From NCBI GenBank assembly GCA_030272585.1, contig BSYQ01000004.1, positions 1,984,001-2,048,000 of the forward strand: DNA of 64,000 nucleotides, read 5' to 3'. Shown piece by piece: positions 32,523 to 44,000 of this stretch. The translations under genes were made by a program, and so were the position numbers. This DNA comes from Bryopsis sp. KO-2023 (lineage: Eukaryota > Chlorophyta > Ulvophyceae > Bryopsidales > Bryopsidaceae). The stretch's first letter is position 1. Each line of letters opens with the position of its first letter. The notes under the pieces are model-generated. The model did no database searches, was not told the origin of the DNA, and saw only the letters and a program-made list of their open reading frames with translations.

Positions 32523-32743
32523 TCTGTCTCGAAGTTTGATTCACACCAAGAAAAACACATCGGACAACACCAAATCGCTTTAAAAAGAACGTTTCAAAAC
32601 GATTTGACGCCGCCAACACAACGTCCCAACACGATTTGACGCCACTAACACAACGTCTACACGAAAGAACACATCAATTACATCAAACAAACAAAGAAAC
32701 GAATAAACCTAAGGGGAAAGCACAATTGTTCAGTGTATCGAAC

Positions 32744-33904
32744 ATGGATCCCCGCGACCAAAGAATTCTCGAGTTGGAAGAAGAAAACCGCGCATTGCGC
32801 GAGGAGCTCAGGGGTGCACAGGAGGCGCTGGCGGTGATAAGAACAATCGTCGCGCACACAGGAGTGGCGGCGCAAGCAACGGAGACGCAGGAAATCGCAG
32901 AAACAGAAATCGCAGAAACAGAAATCGCCACCGAGAGAGAGGTGGAGGAAATTGCGGAAACAGGCATCGCGAAAACAGGCATCCCAGAAACAGAGATCGC
33001 CAGCGGCGGACAGGTGGAGGAAACCGCGGAAACAGAAATCGCAGCACCCACCGTGGACGTAGGGGGGGGATCATCCACCATGGACTTTGCGGCAGATTCC
33101 AACGTCGGCGTGGAGTCAGCACCGAGCACGTGGAAGCATCCACCAGCGCCGCTGCCGCCTGCGATCAGCCAGCCAGCGCCGCCACCTGGGATCAGCCAGC
33201 CACAGCCACCGCCTGGGATCAGCCAGCCGCCACCACCACTCGCAACACTCGCTATCGGCCCAATGGGGGAAATATCCACCGTGCAGTTCGACGCGACAGA
33301 TTCCACCATGGACTTTGGCGCAAGAGGCAGCTTCCAGCCGCCACCGCCGCTACCACTGCCTGGGTTCAGCCAGCCGCCACGGCCGAATCCTCTCAACAGA
33401 CGCCGCGGCACAAGGGTGAAAGGCCCGAGAGTCCCACAGAGTCGTGAGCATGCTTCGTCGGCGAGATCGCAGCCGCTCACGTACCCGGTAGAGAAGTCCC
33501 CGTCATCATGTTTTTTGTGCAAGAAAAAGAAAAAATGGCAGGTGCTTACGAACAGATTTTGTACGAAGCATAGTGTCTGCGATAAAAAATCATGTATTGA
33601 CAAATGGTGGGTTTTGAAATCGCTTAGAATGGCCGAGGGGGGGGGCAGGCCAAGGATCGAAAAGATTTTTATTCCATCAAATATGCAGGGACCACCAGGT
33701 GGTGACGACAGACCCTGCCACGTCTGTCAGATAGCAGGGGACGATTTTCGTGGGCGCGAAGTTTGTGAGACGATAGCTAGGGCATACGTGGAAGTGGGCA
33801 GGAAAAAAAACATTCCGACAGGGAAACCCACAGATTTTGATGAAATGCCAACAGATTATCATGGTGAATGGTGGTACGCATACGGGCAACAGGCCGAGGG
33901 GTGA
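32744..33904 (+). CDS. cassette A gene 2: coiled-coil plus Cys-rich C-terminal domain
   Basis: 386 residues from the ATG at 32744. Residues 1-40 make a leucine-zipper-like coil (MDPRDQRILELEEEN...). Then come acidic ETEIA repeats, a Pro/Gln-rich linker, and from about 255 a conserved Cys/Trp domain: CFLCKKKKKWQVLTNRFC, CIDKWWVLKSL, CHVCQ, and the end block FDEMPTDYHGEWWYA. CxxC pairs with further Cys/His suggest zinc binding. The paralogue at 46883-47878 keeps both ends while the middle differs, which argues for selection on the coil and the Cys domain. No known family. Confidence 0.75.
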   Translation: MDPRDQRILELEEENRALREELRGAQEALAVIRTIVAHTGVAAQATETQEIAETEIAETEIATEREVEEIAETGIAKTGIPETEIASGGQVEETAETEIAAPTVDVGGGSSTMDFAADSNVGVESAPSTWKHPPAPLPPAISQPAPPPGISQPQPPPGISQPPPPLATLAIGPMGEISTVQFDATDSTMDFGARGSFQPPPPLPLPGFSQPPRPNPLNRRRGTRVKGPRVPQSREHASSARSQPLTYPVEKSPSSCFLCKKKKKWQVLTNRFCTKHSVCDKKSCIDKWWVLKSLRMAEGGGRPRIEKIFIPSNMQGPPGGDDRPCHVCQIAGDDFRGREVCETIARAYVEVGRKKNIPTGKPTDFDEMPTDYHGEWWYAYGQQAEG

Positions 33905-33954
33905 TTCTGTAGACAAACCATTTTTTGTTTAAAAAATAAATGAAACATTTGCTT

Positions 33955-35930
33955 GATGAATTCACAACCTGTTTTCCCAGCCGCTCCAACTGAGCCGCCA
34001 CAACTTGGTTGCTCAGCCGCTTCAACTCAGCCGCCGTGAATCATCACGTCACCACATGCCAACATGAAAAAAAAAAACCACCGTTGCAGCGGCTGAGACC
34101 AGGCGGCAGCACATCCTCCCCACAACCCGTTTACCCAGCCGCTTCAACTGAGCCGCCACAACCTGGTTGCTCAGCCGCTTCAACTCAGCCGCCGTGAACC
34201 ACCGTAAACCACCAGATCACCTTACCACAATCCATGATCCATGAAAAAAAAAAAACCACCGTTGCAGCGGCTGAGACCAGGCGGCAGAAAATCCTCCAAA
34301 AAACCCGTTTTCCCAGCCGCTTCATCTGAGCCGCCAGAACCTGGTTGCTCAGCCGCTTCAACTCAGCCGCCGTGAACCACCGTGAACCACCAGATCACCT
34401 TACCACAATCCATGAAGAAAAAAAAAACCGAAAGAAAATCTGTTGCAGCGGCTGAGACCAAGCGGCAGAAAATCCTCCAAAAAACATGTTTTCCCAGCCG
34501 CTTCAACTGAGCCGCCACAACCTGGTTGCTCAGCCGCTTCAACTCAGCTGCCGTGAACCACCAGATCACCTTACCACAATCCAAAAGGAAAAAAAAAAAC
34601 TCTGTTGCAGCGGCTGAGACCAGGCGGCAGCACATCCTCTAAGAAACACGTTTACCCAGCCGCTTGAACTTGATCGCGTTGTGTTGTAAACCAAATGTTG
34701 AAATTTTATGGTGACGGCGGCTGAATCCAGGCGGCTGGTGATCAGCGGCACAACCAGTTTTTTCAGCCGCTTGAACTCAGCCGCTTGAACGCGTTGTGTT
34801 GTAAACCAAATGTTGAAATTTTATGGTGACGGCGGCTGAATCCAGGCGGCTGATGATCAGCGCCACAACCAGTTTTTTCAGCCGCTTGAACTCAGCCGCT
34901 TGAACGCGTTGTGTTGTAAACCAAATGTTGAAATTTTATGGTGACGGCGGCTGAATCCAGGCGGCTGGTGATCATCGCCACAACCAGTTTTTTCAGCCGC
35001 TTGAACTCAGCCGCTTGAACGCGTTGTGTTGTAAACCAAATGTTGAATCGAGGCGGCTGATGCTCACCGCCACAACCAGTTTTCTCAGCCGCTTCAAGTC
35101 AGCCGCCGTCACCACCAGATCACCTTACCACAATCCAAAAGGAAAAAAAAAAACCCGTTTGCAGCGGCTGAGACCAGGCGGCAGCACATGCTCCCAAAAA
35201 CCTGTTTACCCAGCCGCTTCAACTCAGCCGCCACAACCTGGTTGCTCAGCCGCTTCAACTCAGCTGCCGTCAACCATCAAATCACGTCACCACATGCCAA
35301 CATGAAGAAAAAAAAAACCCTGTTCCAGCGGCTGAGACCAGGCGGCAGCACATCCTCTAAGAAACCTGTTTACCCAGCCGCTTGAACTGAGCCGCCACAA
35401 CCTGGTTGCTCAGCCGCTGCAACTCAGCCGCCGTGAACCACCACATCACCTTACCACAATCCAAAAAGAAAAACAAAAGAAAATCTGTTGCATCGGCTGA
35501 GACCAGGCGGCACCAAACGCTCCAAAAAAACTGTTTACCCAGCCGTATCAACTGAGCCGCCACAACCTGGTTGCTCAGCCGCTTCACCTCAGCCGCCGTG
35601 AACCACCAGATCACCTTACCACAATCCAAAAAGGAAAAAAAAACAACGTTGCAGCGGCTGAGACCAGGCGGAAGCACATGCTCCCCACAACCCGTTTACC
35701 CAGCCGCTTCAACTGAGCCGCCACAACCTGGTTGCTCAGCCGCTTCAACTCAGCCGCCGTGAGCAATCAAATCACGTCACCACATGCCAACATGAAAAAA
35801 AAAAAACCGTTGCAGCGGCTGAGACCAAGCGGCAGCACATCCTCCCAAAAACCTGTTTTCCCAGCCGTTTCAACTGAGCCGCCAAAACCTGGTTGCTCAG
35901 CTGCTTCAACTCAGCCGCTGAGAACCACAT
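33955..35930. repeat. AGCCGC array of cassette A
   Basis: About 2 kb of imperfect units (about 130-150 bases) built on paired AGCCGC/GCGGCT hexamers: cagccgcttcaactgagccg, ctcagccgcttcaactcagc, ttgcagcggctgagaccagg, separated by A-rich runs. The later third has the variant cagccgcttgaactcagccg with a gcgttgtgttgtaaacc spacer. The equivalent array sits at the same place in cassette B. The short frames across it are repeat artefacts. Confidence 0.9.
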
Positions 35931-36086
35931 TTCTACAAACAGTCCGGGTCACAAACTGTCCAATCGACTCTATCGTGAGTCAAAACACTCCCATCACAGA
36001 GCGCCACGGCACAAAAACAAATACACGTCCAAAAAAAACACCATTCTGACTTTGTTTAAACGAACCTCCAACCTGCAACAAGCAAC

Positions 36087-36536
36087 ATGTCCAGCATTAC
36101 CCTTCACGACGAAAAGTCAATGCGTATCAGGGTGAAGAACTTGGAAACGCATGCTACACGCCTGCAAGAACGTGTCGATCAGCTGGAAGCCAGTTTGCGA
36201 CAGATAGCCGGTACCGTACGCGACGAAGAGAAAAAGAGGAAGAGGAAACAACCCATGGCGGCCTTCGTCATACAAGCAAAGCGGATGGCGGCCATCAGCG
36301 GAGTACAGACGCCTTATCGTCACGACACTTTGGAACGAGCGCAACGCATGGCGTCGGCACTGCAAGACGGTACCGCGACAACTACACAAAAGGTCATAGA
36401 CATCGAAGAAGAGGGACTGGCGGCACAAATTCATGAGCTCCATGAACGAACTAGTGTTTTCCTGAAAAAAGAAACGGACGACATCTACGAGTTGGATGGC
36501 GAAGACCTTGCGTTTTCTTTCCCTGAATCGACTTAG
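36087..36536 (+). CDS. cassette A gene 4: coiled-coil protein, unknown
   Basis: Intronless, 149 residues from the ATG at 36087. Residues 15-50 form a heptad coil (VKNLETHATRLQERVDQLEA), followed by a basic patch EEKKRKRK that could be a nuclear signal, AAFVIQAKRMAAISGV, and an acidic C-terminus ending DGEDLAFSFPEST. The paralogue 50254-50709 matches over the whole length, including the final DGEDLAFSFP. Function unknown; small nuclear or DNA-associated protein is an inference. Confidence 0.78.
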   Translation: MSSITLHDEKSMRIRVKNLETHATRLQERVDQLEASLRQIAGTVRDEEKKRKRKQPMAAFVIQAKRMAAISGVQTPYRHDTLERAQRMASALQDGTATTTQKVIDIEEEGLAAQIHELHERTSVFLKKETDDIYELDGEDLAFSFPEST

Positions 36537-36558
36537 ATGTTTTTTTTTGTTTTTTTTG

Positions 36559-36935
36559 GGGGGGGGGGGGGGGGGGGGGGTGCTTTTGGTTTGGTTTGGT
36601 TTGGTTTGGTTTGGTTTGGTTTGGTTTGGTTTGGTTTGGTTTGGTTTGGTTTGGTTTGGTTTGGTTTGGTTTCGTTTGGTTTCGTTTCATTTGGTTTCGT
36701 TTCGTTTCCTTTGGTTTGGTTTGGTTTGGTTTGGTTTGGTTTGGTTTGGTTTGGTTTGGTTTGGTTCGGTTTGGTTTGGTTTGGTTTGATTTGGTTTGGT
36801 TTGGTTTGGTTTGGTTCGGTTTGGTTTCGTTTCATTTGGTTTCATTTGGTTTCGTTTCATTTGGTTTCGTTTGGTTTGGTTTCGTTTGGTTTGGTTTCGG
36901 GTTGGGTTGGGTTGCGTTGGGTTGGGTTGGGTTGG
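36559..36935 (+). repeat. G run plus (GGTTT)n microsatellite
   Basis: A run of about 23 G (36559-36581) followed by about 340 bases of GGTTT repeats with scattered GTTTC/ATTTG variants, ending in GGGTT repeats. Translated frames are pure low complexity. G-rich on the plus strand, so quadruplex formation is possible. Cassette B has a GTTT-rich tract at the matching place (about 50890-50965). Confidence 0.95.
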
Positions 36936-37644
36936 GTTTGATCGCAACAAAAAAAACAGCGGCGGATAATTCAGTGTGAAGGAACTCTATACGATTGTAA
37001 TAAAAACAACTATTTACAAATACCTGAAAACTCTTTCCTTCGCTCGTTCGACACGCAGCGTGGGAGTTGTATTCGAACAGGATTCAACCAAAGCAACCCA
37101 AATCAACAACAACACAACACTATACCGTTGGACACATTAAAAACCCATTGGAAATCAGGTTTCGCAAAAGGTACAGCCTGGGAAACCCAAAACAGCAAAC
37201 TTGACATTCTCACAAGACAAAATATCCTCGCCCACAACTGTCTGTATTAATAAAATCACTAAACCATGCTCGCGCATGGCCCCACTGTCACTAGAACGAA
37301 TAACACGCACGGACAAGAACAACCAACAGAATACTGGTGAGTATGCTAAACAGTTCACACTACCAGACTTCATCAGCCTCCCAGCGAACAAACACAAAAA
37401 ATGAAGATGATCTGATCTTTGAAACCAACAGAACCAACAACATGATCTTCAGTAAATCGCAATCAAACAATAATTAAAATAATAATTATTCACAAATACA
37501 ATCACAATAATAACTTACAATACAATCAATCAAACAATCAAACACTCACAATACAACAACATCCACTAATCCAACAACCTGCAACCTATTTCAACCAACA
37601 ACAAAAGAACGGATCCTAATAACAACAAAATAATAACAAGCAGG
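36936..37644. other. upstream region of cassette A gene 6, no gene seen
   Basis: AT-rich, with A/C-rich caatcaaacaa-type sequence just before gene 6. No supported reading frame. Confidence 0.4.
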
Positions 37645-38251
37645 ATGTCAGAAAGTGATATCGATATTGACATTGCTGCGCTGGAACAAGTGGAGAAAGT
37701 GGAAAAGGTAACACGAAAAAAACCAGCACCTTTTCCAAATGTCACACGTTTTCTTAATTTAAACACTACCTCCAATGTCGTGAGCCAAAATGTGTCCAAT
37801 GCAGGAACTACGGCAATGTGGCAAGTTTTCTATGGAGAATTTGCAGCGTGCCATGCGCTCACAACCATCCATGAATCCAAAAAAACCATCCCCAGACAGC
37901 ACCGCAAGCGTTGGCCGGCCTCCAGCCACCGCAGATCTTACTGCCGCGGAACAACCTGCAGCGCCCCCCGCGTCCACCAGAGCTGCCCCACCACCCAAAC
38001 AACCACTACTGCCCACCCTGACGACACCAGCTCCACGTCACACTTCCAAGGCATTGTCGGCGCAGGTTCATCAGCCGCCACACGCGCCGGCAACAAAACC
38101 ACCACCACAGCTGCGTCGCAGCACACAGGACCGCTCCGATGCAAAGCCCACGGTGCGCGCCAAGGACACACGCCAACAGCCGCCACCAGTTGAGAAAGTG
38201 GCGACGAAGCGACAGTCCAAGCGTCTCCAAGATCGAGAAGCACATGGATAG
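37645..38251 (+). CDS. cassette A gene 6: acidic-start, basic-tail protein with early intron
   Basis: Exons 37645-37707 and 37805-38251 (phase 0, intron 97 bases); 169 residues. Exon 1 encodes MSESDIDIDIAALEQVEKVE; exon 2 starts ELRQ, then NLQRAMRS, a Pro/Ala/Thr-rich disordered middle, and a conserved basic end with RAKDTRQQPPPVEKVATKRQ and KRLQ. The paralogue 51246-51867 has the same exon 1, the same donor position and the same acceptor-side GAACTACG. The conserved intron confirms the spliced model. No known family. Confidence 0.75.
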
Positions 38252-38545
38252 ACCAGATCTAATTCTGTTTGTTCAGTACGAAGCTCCACAGATGTTCAAT
38301 TGGAGGGGCTCTGTTTGAGACTAGCCATGTAAATCTGATTGCTCCGTTGAATCTTAAAAATGATCATTCAAAATACATCAACATAAATAACCAACATTAT
38401 TCCACCATACAACAAAAAATAAAATCAACACATCACATCAATCAAACAGATCAGCACGACACAACCCAAACACCTCTTTCTCACCATTCCTGTGCTCCTT
38501 ATCTTACAAGTAAATAACATATTGGACCTATTGCACACACAAAAA

Positions 38546-39039
38546 ATGGACCGGCGTGAGCAAGAACGTATATTTCTGTACAACGACCTACAAAGTCTGA
38601 GCAGGAAAATCAAGCAACTAATATTGGTAAGACGTACAACAACACCTCGCCAACGCACCCTGGAAATAATTCAAAAACACCTCGACGATTACATGCTGGA
38701 TCTTGAAAGATGATATTGTATGTTCAGGAAATATATTACCTGAGTGGGCTCGACGACGACGAAATCCAACATCTTACGCAGCAAAGCGCCTCACAGACGC
38801 CATCCACCACAACACATGACACACCAGCTCCACAACCACCACAGACAATGGCGACAAGCACCAGCAGCGACCACGCATGTCCGAGTCGTCCCCGTCACCG
38901 CCGACCACTCCACCTCATACTACCACACCCGCTTCCCCAAGACAATATGGGCATCCAAGACAGCTCGCCACCAAGACCACAGCGCCCAGACACACCTACA
39001 CACACTGATGATATGGATCACACATTAGAATCACCATAA
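38546..39039 (+). CDS. cassette A gene 7: small coiled protein with early intron
   Basis: Exons 38546-38626 and 38728-39039; 130 residues. Exon 1 is a charged helix (MDRREQERIFLYNDLQSLSR...) ending at TTG|GTAAGA; exon 2 starts EIYYLSGLDDDE and turns Pro/His/Thr-rich. The paralogue at 52189 keeps exon 1, the donor site and EIYY. In exon 2 the cassette B frame corresponds to the other open frame of this copy, so the true reading frame of the distal part is uncertain. Confidence 0.6.
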
Positions 39040-39645
39040 ATCATCACCGCCTCACCTGCAGAAGGGGCGATGTGGGAGAGACAATAAAAAAACGACATGC
39101 AAGGAGGCCAACACATGAAATACAATCGGGAGCGGGGACAGGGGAAATAGGGAAAGACGGCAAAGGACACAAAATATGTTAATAGGCCATCCTGGTGTTG
39201 TCAATATGTAATGGACGTTTGTTCCTTTGTTTGTTTACTATCAACATTCTTTGCCTTCGTGAAGTTTACATCCTCACATAAAAATCATGATAAAAACATA
39301 CATAGCGTACAGCGCACCACCCCGATCATACATCCGCTTTCTGCAAATCTTTCAATACAATCTGGGATTCAAGTTCCATGTTGAACACTTAACCTATTTC
39401 CTTGATACAGATAACATCCTTGATAAAATGACATACCACAGTACTCCTCCCTAATGATTATTAATTAACTATCCTCAATCAAAAAAACATCATCACCGTG
39501 ACATCACACAATTCACCAAACACAAAAATATTTAAACCACACCAGCCATTTGTATCTACCATACTTCCACACCTCGACTCACTAGCCGACACTCTTTCCG
39601 GACTCCAATTCCGTACGGATCCAAACCCCGTGATCCACAAGCGCC
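39040..39645. other. no gene recognised; upstream flank of gene 9
   Basis: The place where cassette B carries gene 8 (52706-53005); nothing equivalent is readable here. An AT-rich element atatttaaacc near 39528 could serve as a TATA box for gene 9. Confidence 0.4.
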
Positions 39646-39981
39646 ATGCCTATCCGTCACCCAGATACCGCAATGCCCACACCATCCCTTGGAATCGCGC
39701 TCTCCCATGCCATCAGGCAGCTCCGTTGGAACATGTACGATGGAGCATACTTCCTCCAAGAGTTACGTGACGCACGGACACCACAAGATATATCAAGAGC
39801 TCGCTGGATCTACAACAGTATTGCCCGCAACATGATCAACAACCTATCAATGATCATCTCCCTCATACCACGTGCACGAGGCGTGCATGACCTCACCGAG
39901 ATACGTGATGCATGGATCCATCGATACAATCTCTCCTCACGTCATGAGCGTCATCCCATAAACGGCGTCACACGCCATTGA
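39646..39981 (+). CDS. cassette A gene 9: small helical protein, unknown
   Basis: Intronless, 111 residues from the ATG at 39646. Conserved with 53189-53497 in blocks: LALSHA-type start (LGIALSHAIRQLRWNMYD), LRDARTPQDISRAR, LSMIISLIP, DLTEIRDAWIHRYN and a closing HPINGV. All-helical and basic. No family recognised. Confidence 0.75.
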   Translation: MPIRHPDTAMPTPSLGIALSHAIRQLRWNMYDGAYFLQELRDARTPQDISRARWIYNSIARNMINNLSMIISLIPRARGVHDLTEIRDAWIHRYNLSSRHERHPINGVTRH

Positions 39982-40261
39982 CCACAAATATTGCCTAAAG
40001 GGGATAGCATTGCTCAGGGAAGTCTAAAGAGGAGGTCTACAAAACCGGCATCCACCTTTGTTGAAGTAGAATGGAGTGATTGGGGTTTTGGAGTTTTGGG
40101 GTTTTGGAGTTTTGGGATTTTGGGGTGACACCCATTGGAGCGGTGGGCTGTCGTAGTGCTGTAAACATTGTTGAGACAGATATCCTTTGCAAGGAAGATA
40201 TCCTTGATGGCGGACATATCCTTGGTGACGAAGATAACATTACTTCAATCATCAAAACTTG
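39982..40261. repeat. cassette tail with TTTTGGGG/TTTTGGAG repeats
   Basis: About 40065-40170 (gttgaagtagaatgg, ggggttttggagttttgggg, gacacccattgg, gctgtaaacattgtt) is related to 53925-54010 at the end of cassette B. This marks the common right border of the two cassettes. Confidence 0.7.
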
Positions 40262-40850
40262 ATGCTGTGAATGTGATTGTAATGCTGTGATTGTAATGCC
40301 GTGACTAATAATGAAAATGATCGATGTTGGCGGAAATCAGCCAGCGGGCGACATTCCAGCGGCCGACAACCACCAATCGCCGACACACCATCTGCCGCTG
40401 AAGCAAGAAAAACTGACTCGCGGCAACCACGCCTCTTGAAAGCCGCTCAGATAACAACCCGTGAAACCCTGACTGCCCAAACCGCCCCCAAGAAAACCAG
40501 GCCCAGACGGTGTAGGCTCCTTTCTTGAATTGTGATGGTGACGGCGGCTGGGGTCAAGCGGCTGAGCAAACATGTTGTAACCCTGCTGACCAGCCCCCTG
40601 GCCTGGCGTTGCACGGGGTTGTGGTTCTTCCCCCTTTCTTGAACTGTGAATTGTGATGGTGACGGCGGCTGGGTTGAAGCGGCTGACCAAACACGTTGTA
40701 ACCCCGCTGACCAGCCGCCTGGCCTGAGCTGATGCATGGGGTTGCGTTTTTTCCCCCTTTTTTGAAATGTGATGATGACGGCGGCTGGGTTCAAGCGGCT
40801 GAGCAAACACGTTGTAACCCCGCTGATACCATTCAGCCGCCTAGACTCCA
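40262..40850 (+). repeat. direct repeat L, copy 2, with AGCCGC units
   Basis: 40262-40606 repeats 30519-30870. It runs on into further gacggcggctgggttcaagc units up to 40850, just before the Rep/helicase promoter. Confidence 0.88.
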
Positions 40851-40956
40851 AATGATTGCATAATTCCATTACTTCTACATTCTAGATCTTTATGATTTCA
40901 TAGACGAAATCTGATGTCCATCTAGAGATGTAGTACAGTTTGTAGATGGACAGGTT

Positions 40957-40964
40957 TATATAAG
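40957..40964 (+). promoter_or_regulatory. TATA box of the Rep/helicase gene
   Basis: TATATAAG, 77 bases before the ATG at 41034. Similar spacing is seen for cassette B genes 7 and 9, suggesting each gene in the element has its own promoter. Confidence 0.5.
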
Positions 40965-41033
40965 GTGAGAAAAATCCTTTTGCTATTCATTGTGAATGGT
41001 GTATTCCAATATTCTTCGGACAGATTATATATT

Positions 41034-44000
41034 ATGGGCGATCACGAAACACCACAACTACAAGCAAATGTGGCATCGACATCTACCATGCCTTCGTTAC
41101 CATGGCTACAAAACGCAGGCACTGTTCTGCCTCTTCTCAGTAATATGGGGACCAACGATGCTGAACAAGTGTTTGATCGACGTTGTGCGTTTTGTAACGC
41201 TTTGTTGATGCCATCGGAAACAAAGACAATGTGTTGTACAAAAGGCAAACATGTTCTTGCACGATTACAACCTTTGCCACTGGAGCTACGGAGTATATAC
41301 AAAACCCGAGACTTTTCAAGGTTATCAAGACAGATGAATAACCAGTTCTGCTTAACAGCAATTGGAACCTCAACCGATGGAGGGTTTGACACATTTGCTG
41401 GCCCTGCGTTCGTCCGTTTGCATGGGAAGGTGTATCATCGTGCTCTTCCTACTTCGATGGAGGGACCTCTACGTTGGTTTATACATGCACCCGCAGAAAG
41501 GAATTATCGTAACCTTAACCAAGACACGGTCAATTCCATAGCTTCAATCCTTGACAGTGTGAACCCCCATGTGCAAGCCTTCCGAAGAGTATCACAATTT
41601 TTAGACACCGTTCCTCCCGTCGATACTATTGAAGTGTACCATCAAATGGACGATGCACACGCGGATGAAATAGCAGTTGTATTTAAAACTGTTGCGGATC
41701 GAGAAACACCAAGCCCACGTTATGCCATTCGTTTTCCAATCAACGGTGGACCAATGGATGCGGAATTTGTAAGCATTCATAGTAGCATATATGAGTGTCT
41801 ACAATATCCGCTTTTTTTTGTGACCGGAGAGATAGGATGGTTTGCACCCCCTGCAGAACGTCCAGATATATGTTATCGATCGACCAAAGGGGAACCCATC
41901 TCTCTAATGATGTACACACGGCAGCGCATTCTATGTGAGCCTCGATTTGGGCAATTAGGGCGTCTCATGCAAGAATATGTGGTGGACATGCAATGTCGGA
42001 TCGAATCTCAACGTTTGAACTACATGCGTTCTCCTGAATTCCAGGCCAACTTGCTGCTCCGTCGAGAGTGTGAAACAATAGGAGCCGATGGATCAAATCC
42101 TGGCGGTCGTATTTTTTTGCCCTCATCATTTACATCAGGACCTCGCCGCCAACGACAATTGACGCAAGATGGGTTAGCAATAGTTGCTCGAATGGGTAGA
42201 CCATCATACTTCATTACAATGACATGCAACCCTCGTTGGCCTGAAATACAGGCATTATTATCTCCAGGTGAAACTGCCTTCGACAGGCCAGACGTGACCG
42301 TACGGGTGTTCCATCGCTACCTTGCCCAGTTTACGAAAGATTTAAGGCGAGGGTTGTTCTTCGGAAGGAAAGCCCAATATATCCTTCGAGTGGTGGAGTT
42401 TCAAAAACGTGGGTTACCTCATGCCCACATTGCAATTAGAGTCGAAGGGGATCAACCCGTTGCACCCGAGGTAATCGATACTTTTGTATCTGCTGAAATG
42501 CCACCAGCAGAGCAGCCCGAGCAACAAGAACTCGTGAAGACGTTTATGACACACAGACACACACCACGATGTTCTACTGGAACAGCAAGATGTAGTTATG
42601 ATTATCCAAAAAATATACAAATGGCAACAACTTTTGATGAGCGGGGGTTTGTGCAATACCGTCGTCGCACACAAAATGATACACTTGTGGTGCCTTATAA
42701 TATGCGGATGTTGGAGAAGTACAAATGTCACATAAACGTGGAGGTGGCAGCGACAGTAAATATTGTTGCTTATTTGTATAAGTACATATACAAAGGACCC
42801 GATAGAACAAACGTCGCCACACAGGATGAGTCAAACGAGATCACGGCATATGAAAATTGTCGATACCTGTCCGCAACCGAAGCGATATGGCGTATATTTG
42901 GATTTCAAACCAACACACGCGACCCATCAGTAGGAACTATTTCGATTCATCTTCCGGGAGCGGATACTATACTAGTGACGCCAGGTGAAGCCCCATCTGT
43001 TGCTGCACAAAACCAAAAATCGATGCTTTTGAGATACTTTGAGCGGCCACAAGGGTTCAGAAGTTTAACAATTATTGAGTATTATGAGAAGTACCGCATC
43101 CTTTCTAGGTCAGAGGCTCTGGAGTACCGAGGTGGCGAACGATATTTGGATCAATGCAACAGGATGATTGTACCAAGAGTACAAAGTCGATATTTGTGTC
43201 GAATGTGGATGGTGATGCCACGGGTCGGAGAATTGTTCTACTTGAAGTTGTTATTGAAATTCCATGCGGCTGATTCTTTTGTTTCATTGCGTACAATTGA
43301 TAATACAGTATATCGTACGTTCCACGAAGCCGCTATTGCAGCGAATCTAGTGCAGAATGATGAAGAGGCTTCGATGTGTTTGGCGGAAGCATGTGCGGCA
43401 TTATATTCGCCATCTCATTTGCGATCCTTATATACTATATTAGTATGCGATGGTGCCAATGCACCCTTGCTCTTCAACATGTATGGAAATTATCTTGGTC
43501 AAGATTTCAACCAAGGTGCATCCACAGGACTTCATCCTTTTGATGCACCGCCACCGCCGTTAACACCGCACGCAAAGAATGAGTTACTTAAGGACATATG
43601 GAGATGTTTGCGAGCTGCTGGGAAGGACCCCATTGATACTTCCTTGCCACAACCATTGCAGAACAACACCGAATTGACACGTGCAATGTTAGCATACGAT
43701 TTGGATGAATATACGACTATATTGGATGAAATGTTATCCATTGCATCCAACGAGCAACGTGGCATTTATGATACTTTACAACAAGCCGTTCACAATAATC
43801 GAGGAGGATTGTTCTTCATTGATGCACCAGCTGGCCGTGGGAAAACTTTTGTCTTAAAAATGATCACAATGGCAACGAGGATGCAACAACATATTGCACT
43901 TGTGACAGCGTCAACGGGTGTAGCAGCAATTGATCATGATGGAGGAACAACCGCACACAATATGTTTCGTATCCCGATAACAACACCAGGGGAGAGACAT

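Noticed and set aside
36496-36979. Long GLVWFGLVWFG and KPNQT open frames on both strands
   Set aside because: Translation of the (GGTTT)n microsatellite; no start, no family, all frames open.
30519-40606. Direct repeats 30519-30870 and 40262-40606 as LTRs
   Set aside because: No TG..CA ends, no gag/pol, no primer-binding site; the interval holds cassette A genes. More likely a repeat shared by cassette borders.
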